A stretch of 64,000 nt of DNA from Undibacterium pigrum (lineage in GTDB: Bacteria > Pseudomonadota > Gammaproteobacteria > Burkholderiales > Burkholderiaceae_D): positions 62,001-126,000 of the forward strand of contig NZ_QJKB01000003.1 in the NCBI RefSeq assembly GCF_003201815.1, written 5' to 3'. Within the stretch, counting starts at the first letter, position 1, and each line of letters opens with the position of its first letter. Shown piece by piece: positions 25,521 to 35,501 of this stretch. A program made the position numbers and the translations under genes. The notes under the pieces were generated by a model. That model was not told where the DNA came from. It did no database searches and worked only from the letters and a program-made list of their open reading frames with translations.

Positions 25521-27163
25521 ACATGTCCATGTCGGCGGAAGTAAGCAATCAGGCCGCTGGTCGATGTGTCCAGATGGGAATCATAATCCTGGTTACCCAG
25601 GATAGCTGGCAAGAGCCGGTTTGCCAGCTGCTTGCCCAATTCCACACCCCATTGATCGAAGGAGTTGATGCCCCAGATCACGCCTTGCACAAACACCTTG
25701 TGCTCGTATAACGCCAGCAGCATGCCTAACTGGAAGGGATCAAGACTGGGCATGAGTATGGTGGTCGATGGCTGGTTACCGGCAAACACCTTGTGTGGCA
25801 AGAGCCTGGCAATATTGGCGTCACTGAGGCCTGCCTGCGACAACTCTTCACGTGCCTGCGCCTCGGTCTTGCCAAAGGCCAGTGCCGCGCTCTGGGCCAG
25901 ACAGTTTGCCAGCAAGGGTGCCTGGTGACCTGGCAATGGGTAATCACTGGAAGCTGCCACCACAAAATCACAGGGGATGAGCCAGCCGCCCTGATGCAGG
26001 AGCTGGAAGAAAGCATGCTGGCCATTCACGCCTATCTCGCCCCAGACTATGGGGTTGGCACGGCAAGTCAGGGCTTCGCCATCACGGCCTACGGCCTTGC
26101 CATTCGACTCCATCTCCAGTTGTTGCAGGAAGGCTGGCAGATGGCGTATGGATTCGTTATACGGCAGGATGGCCGTTGTCTCTGCCCCAAGGAAGTTGGT
26201 GTTCCAGATAGAGATCAGGGCCAGTAATACCGGCAGGTTCTTTTCCAGCGGCGCATTGCAGAAATGCTTGTCCATGGTTTCAGCACCTGCCAGCAGGCGC
26301 TCAAAACCATTCATGCCTATCGCCAGGGCGACTGACAGGCCGACAGCTGACCACAGCGAATAACGCCCACCTACCCAGTCCCAGATTTCCAGGATATTTG
26401 CATCAGGGATACCGAATTCATGCGCCTTGCCCGGGCTGGAAGTGACTGCAATGAAATGCTTGCTGACGGCCCACTCTTCCATCGCAGCTGCCATCAGCCA
26501 GGTACGGGCAGTCTGGGCATTGATGCTGGTTTCCTGTGTTGTAAAAGTCTTGGAAGCGACGATGAACAGGGTCGTGCGCGGGTCCAGTTTTTCCAGTAGC
26601 GGGGCCAGGTGGGCACTGTCGAGGTTGGAGACATAATAGAAATCCAGGCCGGGATGCTGGTAGGCAGACAAGGCACGCGTCGCCAGCTTGGGCCCCAGGT
26701 CAGAGCCGCCTATGCCTATGTTGACAATAGTCTGTATCGCATCCCCCTTGAAGCCGCGCCACAAGCCACTACGCACCCTTTCAACGATGTCACGCATCTG
26801 TTTGCGCACTGCCCTGACCTTGGGCATGACATCTTCTGCTTCATTCGGGAAGGGCGTGAAATCGGTATGTCGCAATGCTGTATGCAGGACGGCGCGGTCT
26901 TCACTGATATTGATTTTTTCACCAGCAAACATGCGGTCCCGCCAGCCTTCCACTTTGGACAGACGCGCCAGGGACATCAGGCTATCCAGCGTTGGCTGGT
27001 CTATGCGCTGCTTGGAATAATCTACCAGCAAACCATCCAGCTCCACCGAAAAATGGGCGAACCTGTCACTATCTGCCGCAAACAACTCGCGCAGATGTTG
27101 TTGCTCCAGCCTTTGTTGATGCGCCAGCAGGGCTTGCCATTCGGGGGTATGGGTAATGTTCAT
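25517..27163 (-). CDS. pgi: Glucose-6-phosphate isomerase
   Basis: 548 residues, full length. Family signatures are GGRYSLWSAVGLSVAL, the active-site Glu in LEMESNGK, the His in LLHQGG, and the late stretch VQGVIWGINSFDQWGVELGK. The N-terminal phosphate site is at GIGGSDLG and the second Ser/Thr site at SKTFTTQET. The cytosolic enzyme interconverts glucose-6-phosphate and fructose-6-phosphate. ATG 27163 has an AGGAAG ribosome site. It is a single gene; its last codons overlap the palindromic element described at 25350-25520. Confidence 0.97.
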   Translation of the reverse strand: MNITHTPEWQALLAHQQRLEQQHLRELFAADSDRFAHFSVELDGLLVDYSKQRIDQPTLDSLMSLARLSKVEGWRDRMFAGEKINISEDRAVLHTALRHTDFTPFPNEAEDVMPKVRAVRKQMRDIVERVRSGLWRGFKGDAIQTIVNIGIGGSDLGPKLATRALSAYQHPGLDFYYVSNLDSAHLAPLLEKLDPRTTLFIVASKTFTTQETSINAQTARTWLMAAAMEEWAVSKHFIAVTSSPGKAHEFGIPDANILEIWDWVGGRYSLWSAVGLSVALAIGMNGFERLLAGAETMDKHFCNAPLEKNLPVLLALISIWNTNFLGAETTAILPYNESIRHLPAFLQQLEMESNGKAVGRDGEALTCRANPIVWGEIGVNGQHAFFQLLHQGGWLIPCDFVVAASSDYPLPGHQAPLLANCLAQSAALAFGKTEAQAREELSQAGLSDANIARLLPHKVFAGNQPSTTILMPSLDPFQLGMLLALYEHKVFVQGVIWGINSFDQWGVELGKQLANRLLPAILGNQDYDSHLDTSTSGLIAYFRRHGHV

Positions 27164-27343
27164 AGTCTTCCTGAAAGATAAATCTCTTGCCTCAGATTAT
27201 AGGTCAGGCAATTATGCATGCTGCAAGCTTATTTATTGCTAAAATAAACATTAATTAACTAATTCAAATAGTTGCAGACAAAAACCTGATCTGGAATTAT
27301 CGTAAACGAAAATTAATGCAATGTGGATTTGCAGGGGAAACAG

Positions 27344-27790
27344 ATGAACATGTTAGACAGAAGGGACATAGGCATCTTTATCGTGGACGATAACGATATC
27401 AGTCGCTCCATGCTGCGACACATCCTGAACAGCGAGGCCTTTAATGTCATCGGTGAAGCTTCCAGCGGCGTGGCTGCACTGGACTGGCTGGAAAAAACCA
27501 TACCGGAAATAGTTTGCCTGGATGTGATGATGCCGGATATCAGCGGACTGGAAATACTTGAGCACATCAAGAAAGTCTCCCCTGACACCGTGGTGCTGAT
27601 GGTCACTGGCAGCAACAGTAAAGAAACGGTGGTCAAGGCCATCAAGGCTGGGGCGAATGGCTTTATCGTCAAGCCCTTCAATCCCGCTACCCTGCTGCAA
27701 TCCATCAATTATTCCGTGACAAAATCACACAAGCAGCTACGCACCCTTATAGACCGCAGAAAAGCCTGGAAGCAAACCGGACTCTTGTAG
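27344..27790 (+). CDS. Stand-alone CheY-like response regulator
   Basis: 148 residues from ATG 27344 with a GGGG site six bases upstream; a GTG at 27323 is less likely. One receiver domain: acidic pair in IVDDND, phosphoacceptor Asp60 in CLDVMMPD, Thr in LMVTGSN and Lys in FIVKPFNP. A short basic tail (SHKQLRTLIDRRKAWKQTG) follows instead of an output domain. No kinase is adjacent, so the partner lies elsewhere. It converges with rsmA and is divergent from pgi. Confidence 0.9.
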   Translation: MNMLDRRDIGIFIVDDNDISRSMLRHILNSEAFNVIGEASSGVAALDWLEKTIPEIVCLDVMMPDISGLEILEHIKKVSPDTVVLMVTGSNSKETVVKAIKAGANGFIVKPFNPATLLQSINYSVTKSHKQLRTLIDRRKAWKQTGLL

Positions 27791-27830
27791 TTATATAAAC
27801 TGAGTTGTATAGAAATCAGTTGTAAAAAAC

Positions 27831-28613
27831 TCAGACCTGACGGCTGCTCAGCAAATTGGCCATGGCAACATAGGCTTCCAGAGCGATGGTCTCTGGCCGC
27901 AATTGAGGATCAACTCCGCAAGCAATCAAATCTGCTTCCGACAATAAACCGGCGACGCAATTGCGCACAACCTTGCGTCGTTGCGAAAATGCCTTGGTGA
28001 CGACTTCTTCCAGTTTTTTGATATCGCAAGGCAGGGCACCCGGCTTGGGTATCATGCGCACGATGGCAGACTCTACGCGTGGTGGCGGATCAAATGCCTC
28101 TGGCGGCACGATGAACATCAATTCCATGTGATAGCGTACCTGCAGCATGACCGACAGACGGCCATAAGTCTTGCTGCCTGGCTCAGCAACCATGCGCTCG
28201 ACCACTTCTTTTTGCAGCATAAAATGCTGGTCTTCTACCAACGGTGCTATCTCAGCCAGATGAAATAGCAAGGGGCTGGAGATGTTGTAAGGCAGGTTAC
28301 CCACCACGCGCAGCTTCTGGCCTTCAGGCACAGGGATGGAGGCAAAATCAAATTGCAGGGCATCACCCTCGTGGATGACGAGTTTTTCTGGCGAGAAGTT
28401 TTTCTTGAGGCGAGCCACCAGGTCTCTGTCCAGCTCGACCACATGCAATTGCGTCAAACCATCAAGCAACTGGCGTGTCATAGCGGCCAGACCCGGGCCT
28501 ATCTCGACCATGGTTTGTCCAGGGCGCGGGTTGATGACGCGCGTGATATTGCTCAAGACCAGTTCATCGGTCAGGAAATTCTGGCCAAAACGTTTACGAG
28601 GGATATGTTTCAT
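27831..28613 (-). CDS. rsmA: 16S rRNA (adenine-1518,1519-N6)-dimethyltransferase
   Basis: 260 residues from ATG 28613 (MKHIPRKRFGQNFL), the standard beginning; the open frame upstream lies inside pdxA. The SAM-binding motif is VEIGPGLAAMT and the catalytic motif IV is NLPYNISSPLL. A C-terminal helical part carries the conserved FSQRRKVVRN. It methylates two adjacent adenines near the 3' end of 16S rRNA during 30S maturation. It is the last gene of lptD-surA-pdxA-rsmA, 25 bases after pdxA. Confidence 0.97.
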   Translation of the reverse strand: MKHIPRKRFGQNFLTDELVLSNITRVINPRPGQTMVEIGPGLAAMTRQLLDGLTQLHVVELDRDLVARLKKNFSPEKLVIHEGDALQFDFASIPVPEGQKLRVVGNLPYNISSPLLFHLAEIAPLVEDQHFMLQKEVVERMVAEPGSKTYGRLSVMLQVRYHMELMFIVPPEAFDPPPRVESAIVRMIPKPGALPCDIKKLEEVVTKAFSQRRKVVRNCVAGLLSEADLIACGVDPQLRPETIALEAYVAMANLLSSRQV

Positions 28614-28638
28614 ATTTTTCTTACTTATTTTTTCTTGC

Positions 28639-29679
28639 TTATTTTTCTTGCTTGTTGACCATGTCAGCAGCAACACGCATCGCCACCAGCATACTGCTGA
28701 CATCCGCGTAACCAGTGCCTTTGGCAGCCAGATCCAGGGCCGTGCCATGATCAACCGAAGTACGTATCAGTGGCAAACCCAAAGTGATATTCACACCCAG
28801 TCCAAAACTCGCATGCTTGAGGACCGGCAAACCCTGGTCATGGTACATGGCCAGTATGCAGTCAGCCTGCTCCAGGTATTTTTGCTGGAACAAGGTGTCC
28901 GCAGGATAAGGGCCACTGACCTGCATACCAGCTTCTTGCGCTTTTTTGATGACGGGCGTGATGACTTCAATTTCTTCCATGCCCAGATAACCGTTTTCAC
29001 CTGCATGCGGGTTCAGGCCAGCTACCAGGATACGTGGGTTCTCTATGCCAAATTTGCTGCGCAAGTCGGTATGGATGATTTCCAGTGTCTTCCACAGGTC
29101 ATCAAACTGTATGGCATCAGCAACTTGACGAAGTGGCAAATGCGTGGTCGCCAGCGCCACTCGCAGTGCTTGCGGCAAATGATCATTGGCTTCACTGGCC
29201 AGCATCATGACGACGCGACCGGTATAGGTTTTCTCTGCGAAATATTCAGTATGGCCGCTGAAAGCGACACCGGCATCATTGATGGTGCTTTTTTGCAGTG
29301 GCGCCGTAACAACAGCTTCACACCATTTGCGCTGGACGCTTTCGATGGCGACATCCAGGGTCTGCAAAACAGCACGACCATTGCGCGGGTCCAGCTGACC
29401 GGCAATCACAAAAGCATTCAGGGGACAATCGATGATGGTCAGGCGTTCATTGCCCGAGGCCGGCAAGCCCTGATGACGCAAGGCTTGCAGGGACACTCCC
29501 ATCATGCTGATGGCAGGATCAATCTCGGCTGCCAGCATGGACAGATAGGCGGTGTCGCCTATCAGCACCGACCTGACTTCATGCCTTAACTGCCAGGCAG
29601 CCCGTATCGCAATTTCAGGCCCTATGCCAGCCGGTTCGCCTACGGTTACCGCGATGACCGGCAAACTGGGCTGTGGCAT
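28639..29679 (-). CDS. pdxA: 4-hydroxythreonine-4-phosphate dehydrogenase
   Basis: 346 residues. The beginning [12 protein letters not shown] is the PdxA signature. His ligands for the divalent metal are visible in SGHTEYFAE, and [11 protein letters not shown] with the nearby [15 protein letters not shown]-like stretch closes the active site. The NAD-dependent enzyme acts in pyridoxal-phosphate synthesis (DXP-dependent route). The ATG shares one base with the TAA of surA (TAATG), which implies translational coupling. Confidence 0.96.
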   Translation of the reverse strand: MPQPSLPVIAVTVGEPAGIGPEIAIRAAWQLRHEVRSVLIGDTAYLSMLAAEIDPAISMMGVSLQALRHQGLPASGNERLTIIDCPLNAFVIAGQLDPRNGRAVLQTLDVAIESVQRKWCEAVVTAPLQKSTINDAGVAFSGHTEYFAEKTYTGRVVMMLASEANDHLPQALRVALATTHLPLRQVADAIQFDDLWKTLEIIHTDLRSKFGIENPRILVAGLNPHAGENGYLGMEEIEVITPVIKKAQEAGMQVSGPYPADTLFQQKYLEQADCILAMYHDQGLPVLKHASFGLGVNITLGLPLIRTSVDHGTALDLAAKGTGYADVSSMLVAMRVAADMVNKQEK

Positions 29680-31076
29680 TATTTATCTTCCAGACGATAA
29701 TCAACGTAGGCGCGGTCACGCACTTCGCGCAACCAGTCTTGCAAGGCTTCATCTGATTTGCGATCACGTACAGCCTGGCGCGCTGCTATACGTTGACGGT
29801 CTTTAGACAATTCATCAGTCTTGCGCTCCAGTACCTGGATCAGGTGTACACCAAATTGTGTGACAACTGGTTCACTGATCTGGTTGATTGCCAGCTTGTC
29901 CATGGCTTGCTCAAACTCAGGCAAAGTAGAACCTGGGAACAACCAGCCCAGATCGCCACCCTTGGATGCCGAGCCATCAATTGAATGCGCCTTGGCCAGG
30001 TCTTCAAACGTTGCTTCCTTGGCTTCTATTTTTTTCTTGAAATCCAGCAATTTCTGACGGGCTTCTTCTACCGTAACGATCTGGCTGACTTTCAGCAAAA
30101 TATGACGCACGCGGCTTTGTTGCTCTGCAGCGGCTGCCTTGGTGTCATTGGCTGCACGCTTGCCATTGACTTTGATGATATGAAAACCATTCGGGCTGCG
30201 CACTATCTCGGAGAATTCACCTACCTTGACTTTGCTGATGGCATCGACAAACAAAGGCGGCAAGCGGTCTTGCTCACGCCAGCCTATGTCGCCACCTTTC
30301 AGGGCTTCAGAACTGTCGGAATAAGTCACGGCAGTCTTGGCAAAGTCTGCGCCACCACGCAGTTTTTGCAAAGCTTCTTCAGCACGCTGGCGACGCGCCG
30401 CGATTTGTTCGGCAGAAGCTTTTTCAGGGATACTGACCAGGATGTGGGCCAGATTCAATTCCTGCTTGGCAGATTTGTTGTTGGCTTCTGCTGCAAGGTA
30501 ATTGTCGATTTCTGTTTCAGACACTTGTATCTTGCTGTCTACTTCGCGCTCACGGATGCGCTGCTTGAGAATGTCATCGCGAATTTCTTCGCGGAATTTT
30601 GCGTAGGATGTACCTTCACGCTCGATCTGGTTACGGAACTCTTGCAAGGACATTTTGTTTTGTTCAGCCAGACGCAACATGGTGCGATCCAGCATGACAT
30701 CGTCTACGCGCATGCCATTTTCTTTGGCCAGTTGCATTTGTGCACGGTCAATAATCATGCGTTCCAGCAATTGCTTTTGCAAGGCAGCACGGTCAGGCAA
30801 AGGCGTGCCCTGCTTTTTCAGGCTCATTTCTACTGCCAGGATTTGCTCATTCAACTCTTGACGGGTAATGACCTCATCGTTCACGACCACGACGATGCTA
30901 TTCACCGTTTGAGCCTTGCTTTGTACAACTTTAGCTGGCGCAATAGGGGTAAGTTTGACTTGTGACCAGGCTGTCGTGCTGGCGAGCAAACCTGCAGAAA
31001 CTGCCAGTGCAGTGAACAAGTTAGTAAGTAAGTTAGTGCGCAAGTTACTTTGTTTCATTTGCAATAAAGGTCGCAT
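29679..31076 (-). CDS. surA: Periplasmic chaperone / peptidyl-prolyl isomerase SurA
   Basis: 465 residues from ATG 31076, which has AGGA about 11 bases upstream; ATG 31058 is also possible. A signal peptide (about 30-35 residues, ending ASTTAWSQ) leads into the SurA N-terminal chaperone region ([16 protein letters not shown]). Two parvulin domains follow (about 205-305 and 315-415; LAHILVSIP and VRHILLKVS mark their starts, and GGDIGW / [10 protein letters not shown] their loops). SurA carries outer-membrane proteins such as LptD to the BAM complex. It lies directly downstream of lptD and couples to pdxA. Confidence 0.95.
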   Translation of the reverse strand: MRPLLQMKQSNLRTNLLTNLFTALAVSAGLLASTTAWSQVKLTPIAPAKVVQSKAQTVNSIVVVVNDEVITRQELNEQILAVEMSLKKQGTPLPDRAALQKQLLERMIIDRAQMQLAKENGMRVDDVMLDRTMLRLAEQNKMSLQEFRNQIEREGTSYAKFREEIRDDILKQRIREREVDSKIQVSETEIDNYLAAEANNKSAKQELNLAHILVSIPEKASAEQIAARRQRAEEALQKLRGGADFAKTAVTYSDSSEALKGGDIGWREQDRLPPLFVDAISKVKVGEFSEIVRSPNGFHIIKVNGKRAANDTKAAAAEQQSRVRHILLKVSQIVTVEEARQKLLDFKKKIEAKEATFEDLAKAHSIDGSASKGGDLGWLFPGSTLPEFEQAMDKLAINQISEPVVTQFGVHLIQVLERKTDELSKDRQRIAARQAVRDRKSDEALQDWLREVRDRAYVDYRLEDK

Positions 31077-31224
31077 ATTGGTCCAAAATCCTGTTAAGCC
31101 ATTCCCGTTATAGAGGCACAAAACGGGCAAAAGTTGCAATATACACGTTCGTTCCGGTTTCACAAACTACGGGCGAAGCAATATATATTGTTAGTAAAGC
31201 AAATTATTCATCCACAGCAACATA

Positions 31225-33555
31225 CTAGCGTTCACTACCAGACTGATAACCAGAAATATTTTTCCTCAGTGCATCAATAGGGTTGGCACCAAACCCCAGT
31301 CTGGCCAGACCGTTCAGTTCCAGCTGTATTGAGAAGCCTGAAGTATTGCTGATGCTGGTTGTCGCAAAGCGTTGCGCCAGGAAACGCAAAGACCAGCAAT
31401 CTGCCTTGTATTCAAAACCAAGCAAACCATCCACCATCTTTTTATCCATCATGGAGTAATTGCTCCTGCCCACCATATACCAGCGGTCGGCCATAGGCCA
31501 TTGCGCTGAAACATCGATTTGTTCCAGGCTATTGCGCTGGTAGCGATATTCAAGATTCAAGACTTTTTTCGGTGCTGGCTGCCAGTGTATGCCATAGTTG
31601 GCACGCACAGACTGCCTGTCCGTCTGGCTAAGTTGCAAGGCCATCTCGCCACTCAGGGTAGAGGACAGTTTGCCGGTAGCAGCCAGCAACAGGTCAGAAC
31701 GGCTATTGCTGACAGTATTATCCAGCGTTACTTTTTGCGTATTGAAATAGAAACGCTGACCGATAGCCAGCTTCAGGCTTTCATCGCCATTGCCTTCGAT
31801 GAAGCGTGAAATAAGGGCGGCGGTAATCTGATTGGAATCCCCTATCCTGTCCTGGCCAGTAAAGCGGTTTTCACTGAAAATCTGGGCAAAGTTAAAGTCA
31901 GCTACCGCACTATCAAAATTCGGCATGCGTGACTGGTCACGATACGGTGTGTTCACGTAGAACAAACGCGGCTCCAGGGTTTGCGTCAATTCCTTGTCGA
32001 ACATCGTGGTCTTGCGTTCAAACACCAGGCCACTATCAACAGAGAACGTAGGAACGACACGATGGAAATCAGTTTCCTTGCCTGGCTCCGGGTTTATCAG
32101 ATGATAATTGGTCGCATGGAAAGACACTTTGGGAATAACGAAAGCCCCAGCCTGCACCAGAGGCAGGGAAATCTGGGGATTGAAGACCATGCGGTCACCA
32201 CGCACCAGGGTAGGATGCCAGAAGCGTGTCAATATGCTGTCGACTGACCAGTCTATCCCGGCCACGTCATGCTGCTCTGCATGCAATTGCAATTGCGGCA
32301 AGCGATCATAAGGGCGGGCAATAGGTGCTGCCAGATCTTGCAAAACCTGGTAATTCGACGTCCTCAGACCGAGGTTCCAGAATGAACCATAGTAAGTCAG
32401 GTTAGCTTCACGTAATAACAGGCGTTGCGCAGTCTTGGTAATGGTGCGCGAAAAATCTGCAGGATAATCATCATCAGAAGCTGAGTTGATATTCCAGGAC
32501 AAGACCAGTTGCGGCAATAATTGTTGCTGGTGTATCGATGCCACCGCGTAGCGATTGGTCTTCGTCACTCTGTCGTTCCACAGGCCCTCTACACTGGTTT
32601 CGCCTGAATAAGTCTCGCCTAGATAACGCCCTTCCAGACCCAGTTGCAGACCGCGCCTGGCGATCATCTTGGGGTAAACCGTCAAATCACGGTTGGGGGC
32701 AATATTGAAGTAATACGGGAGAGTCAGTTCCGGCCCGCCCTTGGAAGATGCACCCAGAATAGGCGGCAACAAACCTGAATGACGCGCACCTGACAGCGGG
32801 AAAGTCAGTGATGGTGTTGCCAGTATGGCCACACCCTTGAAATACAAGACAGACTTACCTGCAATACCGCGGTCCAGACCTGTATCCAGGTTCAGCGTGT
32901 CGGATTCCAGATACCAGTCCGGGTTCAGACCTTCACAGGTACTGTAAGTACCGCGCGTGATAATGGAGCGCTCTTCATCCTGGAAATCAATGCGGGCAGC
33001 ATGGCCCTGGGCATTATTGCGCAAGAGTTTATAGACGGGATTGCTGACATAACCGGCGCTGGCATCAAGCTGCATGCGCAAGGCGTCACCGGTATAGCAA
33101 TCACCATAGCGATTCATGCGTATCTTGCCACTGGCTTCGACTTCATCTTCAAGATTACGGTAAGTGGCTTCATCGGCATTGATGCGGGTGCCACCTTTGA
33201 CGACCTCAACATTATGCTCAAACTTGAGATAGCGTTCTGGCCGGCCTGTGAATTTTTCAGCAGTAACGACCACAGGTGCGTTCTTGTCTTCCTGCTTTTG
33301 CTTTTCGCTCAGCTTTTCTGATTGTTTCAGGCCGGGGAGCGACTCTTTGGACGTCTTGTCACCAGATGGCAATGAGACAGGCGTCGTCAGAGGCGGTTGC
33401 ATGGGTGTTGGTGCCTGAACTTCTTCCGGCTTGGCGGTAATCACGTTCTGAGCCATCGCCTGAGAAAAATAGGCAGGCACCAAAACCGACACCAGAATTG
33501 CCGGGATAGTAGGAAACAACAGCGGTGAGTGAGATAATACGGGTTTCCTGCGCAT
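31225..33555 (-). CDS. lptD: LPS-assembly protein LptD
   Basis: 776 residues from ATG 33555; an upstream TTG at 33588 also opens the frame. An N-terminal signal (ends SQAMAQ) is followed by a Pro/Lys-rich linker. Then comes an OstA-type beta-jellyroll (about 90-220; VEVVKGGTRINADEATY is typical) and a large C-terminal beta-barrel (about 260-770) with the LptD stretch GARHSGLLPP. With LptE it inserts lipopolysaccharide in the outer leaflet. Four Cys are scattered as in disulfide-linked LptD. It heads the minus-strand operon with surA-pdxA-rsmA and is divergent from amgK-murU. Confidence 0.95.
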   Translation of the reverse strand: MRRKPVLSHSPLLFPTIPAILVSVLVPAYFSQAMAQNVITAKPEEVQAPTPMQPPLTTPVSLPSGDKTSKESLPGLKQSEKLSEKQKQEDKNAPVVVTAEKFTGRPERYLKFEHNVEVVKGGTRINADEATYRNLEDEVEASGKIRMNRYGDCYTGDALRMQLDASAGYVSNPVYKLLRNNAQGHAARIDFQDEERSIITRGTYSTCEGLNPDWYLESDTLNLDTGLDRGIAGKSVLYFKGVAILATPSLTFPLSGARHSGLLPPILGASSKGGPELTLPYYFNIAPNRDLTVYPKMIARRGLQLGLEGRYLGETYSGETSVEGLWNDRVTKTNRYAVASIHQQQLLPQLVLSWNINSASDDDYPADFSRTITKTAQRLLLREANLTYYGSFWNLGLRTSNYQVLQDLAAPIARPYDRLPQLQLHAEQHDVAGIDWSVDSILTRFWHPTLVRGDRMVFNPQISLPLVQAGAFVIPKVSFHATNYHLINPEPGKETDFHRVVPTFSVDSGLVFERKTTMFDKELTQTLEPRLFYVNTPYRDQSRMPNFDSAVADFNFAQIFSENRFTGQDRIGDSNQITAALISRFIEGNGDESLKLAIGQRFYFNTQKVTLDNTVSNSRSDLLLAATGKLSSTLSGEMALQLSQTDRQSVRANYGIHWQPAPKKVLNLEYRYQRNSLEQIDVSAQWPMADRWYMVGRSNYSMMDKKMVDGLLGFEYKADCWSLRFLAQRFATTSISNTSGFSIQLELNGLARLGFGANPIDALRKNISGYQSGSER

Positions 33556-33702
33556 GAATTCAGTGGTCAATAAGCGTTTTGCCAACAATGCTGGACGATG
33601 TCATACAGACAATATGCCAGAAATCAGTCGCCTATTATAGGTTAAATGCTGGCAAAACCACTTGAAGTATGCAGACAAACTAACTTCCATTAAATTTTAT
33701 AC

Positions 33703-34767
33703 ATGTCCTCCACAGCAATCCCAGCGAATTCTGCAACATCTGCAGCGATCTCCATCGAAAAAGAACAACGCAAGCAGGCGCTGCAAACCTGGCTTGCGGG
33801 CATCAACGGTCATGCCATGAAGCTTGATAGCATGCGTGCAGCATCTGCCGATGCCAGTTTTCGCCAATATTATAGAATTGATACTGAAGACGGCAGCAGT
33901 CTGATCGCAGTTGATGCACCACCCGCAACAGAGAATACCGCAGCCTTTATCAAGATGGCGAATCTCTTGAAAAGTATCAACCTGACTGTGCCTGAAGTAC
34001 TGGCACACGACCTTGAGCAGGGTTTTATGCTGGTAACGGATATGGGTATGCATACCTATGGCCAGATCTTGAACAGCGACAATGCCCACAAACTATATCT
34101 GGATGCGATAGACAGCCTGATCCTGTTCCAGGCGCAAAGCCAGGCCGATGTCTTGCCTGAATATGACCGCCCCTTCCTGCTGCGTGAATTGAATATTTTC
34201 AAGGAATGGTATGTAGGCAAGCATCTGGGTGTCACCCTGACTGATGCGCAAACTGCCACGCTGGATAAAGTATTTGATCATTTGCTGGCCAGTGCACTGG
34301 CGCAGCCGCAAGTGTATGTGCATCGCGACTATCACTCACGCAACCTGATGTGGATGGACAAGGGTAATCCCGGCATCATCGATTTCCAGGATGCAGTATA
34401 TGGCCCCATCACTTATGATCTGGTGTCGCTGTTGCGCGACGCCTATGTACAGTGGGATGAAGAAATCGTGCTCGACTGGGCCATACGCTACTGGGAAAAA
34501 GCCCGCCGTGCAGGCTTGCCAGTGGCACCGGACATCGACAGCTTCTATCGTGATTTTGAATGGATGGGCTTGCAGCGTCATCTGAAAATCCTCGGCATTT
34601 TCGCCCGTCTGTCACACCGAGATGGCAAGCACCATTACATCGCTGATATCCCGACTGTCATGGAATATGTGCGCAAGACTTCGCATCGCTACAAGGAACT
34701 GATCCCTCTGTTGCGTCTGCTGGATGAACTGCAAGACAATGCGCCGCAAGTTGGCTACACCTTCTAA
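33703..34767 (+). CDS. amgK: N-acetylmuramate/N-acetylglucosamine kinase AmgK
   Basis: 354 residues with the aminoglycoside-phosphotransferase kinase fold. The catalytic loop is HRDYHSRN (His207, Asp209, Asn214) and the metal Asp227 is in IIDFQDA. A Ser/Ala-rich N-terminus of about 25 residues precedes the fold. AmgK phosphorylates the anomeric carbon of MurNAc in the peptidoglycan recycling bypass known from Pseudomonas. The next gene encodes MurU, and the pair lies beside lptD as in many beta- and gammaproteobacteria, which makes the assignment firm. Confidence 0.92.
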   Translation: MSSTAIPANSATSAAISIEKEQRKQALQTWLAGINGHAMKLDSMRAASADASFRQYYRIDTEDGSSLIAVDAPPATENTAAFIKMANLLKSINLTVPEVLAHDLEQGFMLVTDMGMHTYGQILNSDNAHKLYLDAIDSLILFQAQSQADVLPEYDRPFLLRELNIFKEWYVGKHLGVTLTDAQTATLDKVFDHLLASALAQPQVYVHRDYHSRNLMWMDKGNPGIIDFQDAVYGPITYDLVSLLRDAYVQWDEEIVLDWAIRYWEKARRAGLPVAPDIDSFYRDFEWMGLQRHLKILGIFARLSHRDGKHHYIADIPTVMEYVRKTSHRYKELIPLLRLLDELQDNAPQVGYTF

Positions 34768-34785
34768 GGCGGAGCAATAAAAATC

Positions 34786-35499
34786 ATGAAAGCCATGTTA
34801 CTTGCCGCCGGGCGCGGCGAACGTATGCGCCCATTGACTGATGCCTGTCCCAAACCCTTGCTGAAAGTGCGCGGCAGGCCGCTGATCGTCTGGCATATCC
34901 TCAACCTGGTCAAAGCTGGCATCACCGAAATGGTCATCAATCATGCCCACCTGGGCCATATGATAGAGGATGCTCTCGGTGATGGTTCGCGCTTTGGTGC
35001 AAAGATACAATACTCAGCCGAAGAACAGCCGCTGGAAACTGCGGGTGGCATTGCCAAGGCTTTGCACTTGCTGGGTGATGATCCCTTTATCGTGGTCTCT
35101 GGAGATATCTACATCCCCCACTTCAATTTTGCTGAATGCCTCAATACCCTGGAAGAAAATGACCCCTGGGGTAATCCGCATCCGGCAGACAAACGCGATA
35201 TAGCTTGGCTATATATGGTGAAGAATCCCAGCTTCCACCCGACGGGTGACTTTGCCCTGACACTGATGGGTTTATCGAATGAAGGCACGCCCCGCCATAC
35301 CTTTGGCAACATCGGCGTGTATCGCCCGGAAATGTTTGCATCGATACGACCTGGTGACCACGCCAAGCTAGGCCCCCTGCTGCGCGAATACATAGATGCA
35401 GGCCGCATAGGTGGCGAGCTGTACCGCGGTGAATGGCATAATCTGGGCACACCGGATCAACTTGAAGCGCTGAACGCGCCATTGAATTTCAAAGGATAA
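34786..35499 (+). CDS. murU: N-acetylmuramate-alpha-1-phosphate uridylyltransferase MurU
   Basis: 237 residues. A nucleotidyltransferase beginning AMLLAAGRGERMRPLT, with PKPLLKVRGRPLI, the typical sugar-nucleotide synthase signature. The metal Asp is in VVSGDIY and a late Asn-Leu-Gly-Thr-Pro (HNLGTPDQL) closes the site. MurU turns MurNAc-1-phosphate into UDP-MurNAc, the second step of the recycling bypass that avoids the fosfomycin target MurA. A GGAG ribosome site precedes the ATG, 18 bases after amgK. Confidence 0.94.
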   Translation: MKAMLLAAGRGERMRPLTDACPKPLLKVRGRPLIVWHILNLVKAGITEMVINHAHLGHMIEDALGDGSRFGAKIQYSAEEQPLETAGGIAKALHLLGDDPFIVVSGDIYIPHFNFAECLNTLEENDPWGNPHPADKRDIAWLYMVKNPSFHPTGDFALTLMGLSNEGTPRHTFGNIGVYRPEMFASIRPGDHAKLGPLLREYIDAGRIGGELYRGEWHNLGTPDQLEALNAPLNFKG

Positions 35500-35501
35500 G
35501 C

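Noticed and set aside
28336-30965. Open frames of 417 and 326 codons on the plus strand
   Set aside because: Antisense to rsmA, pdxA and surA, which are certain.
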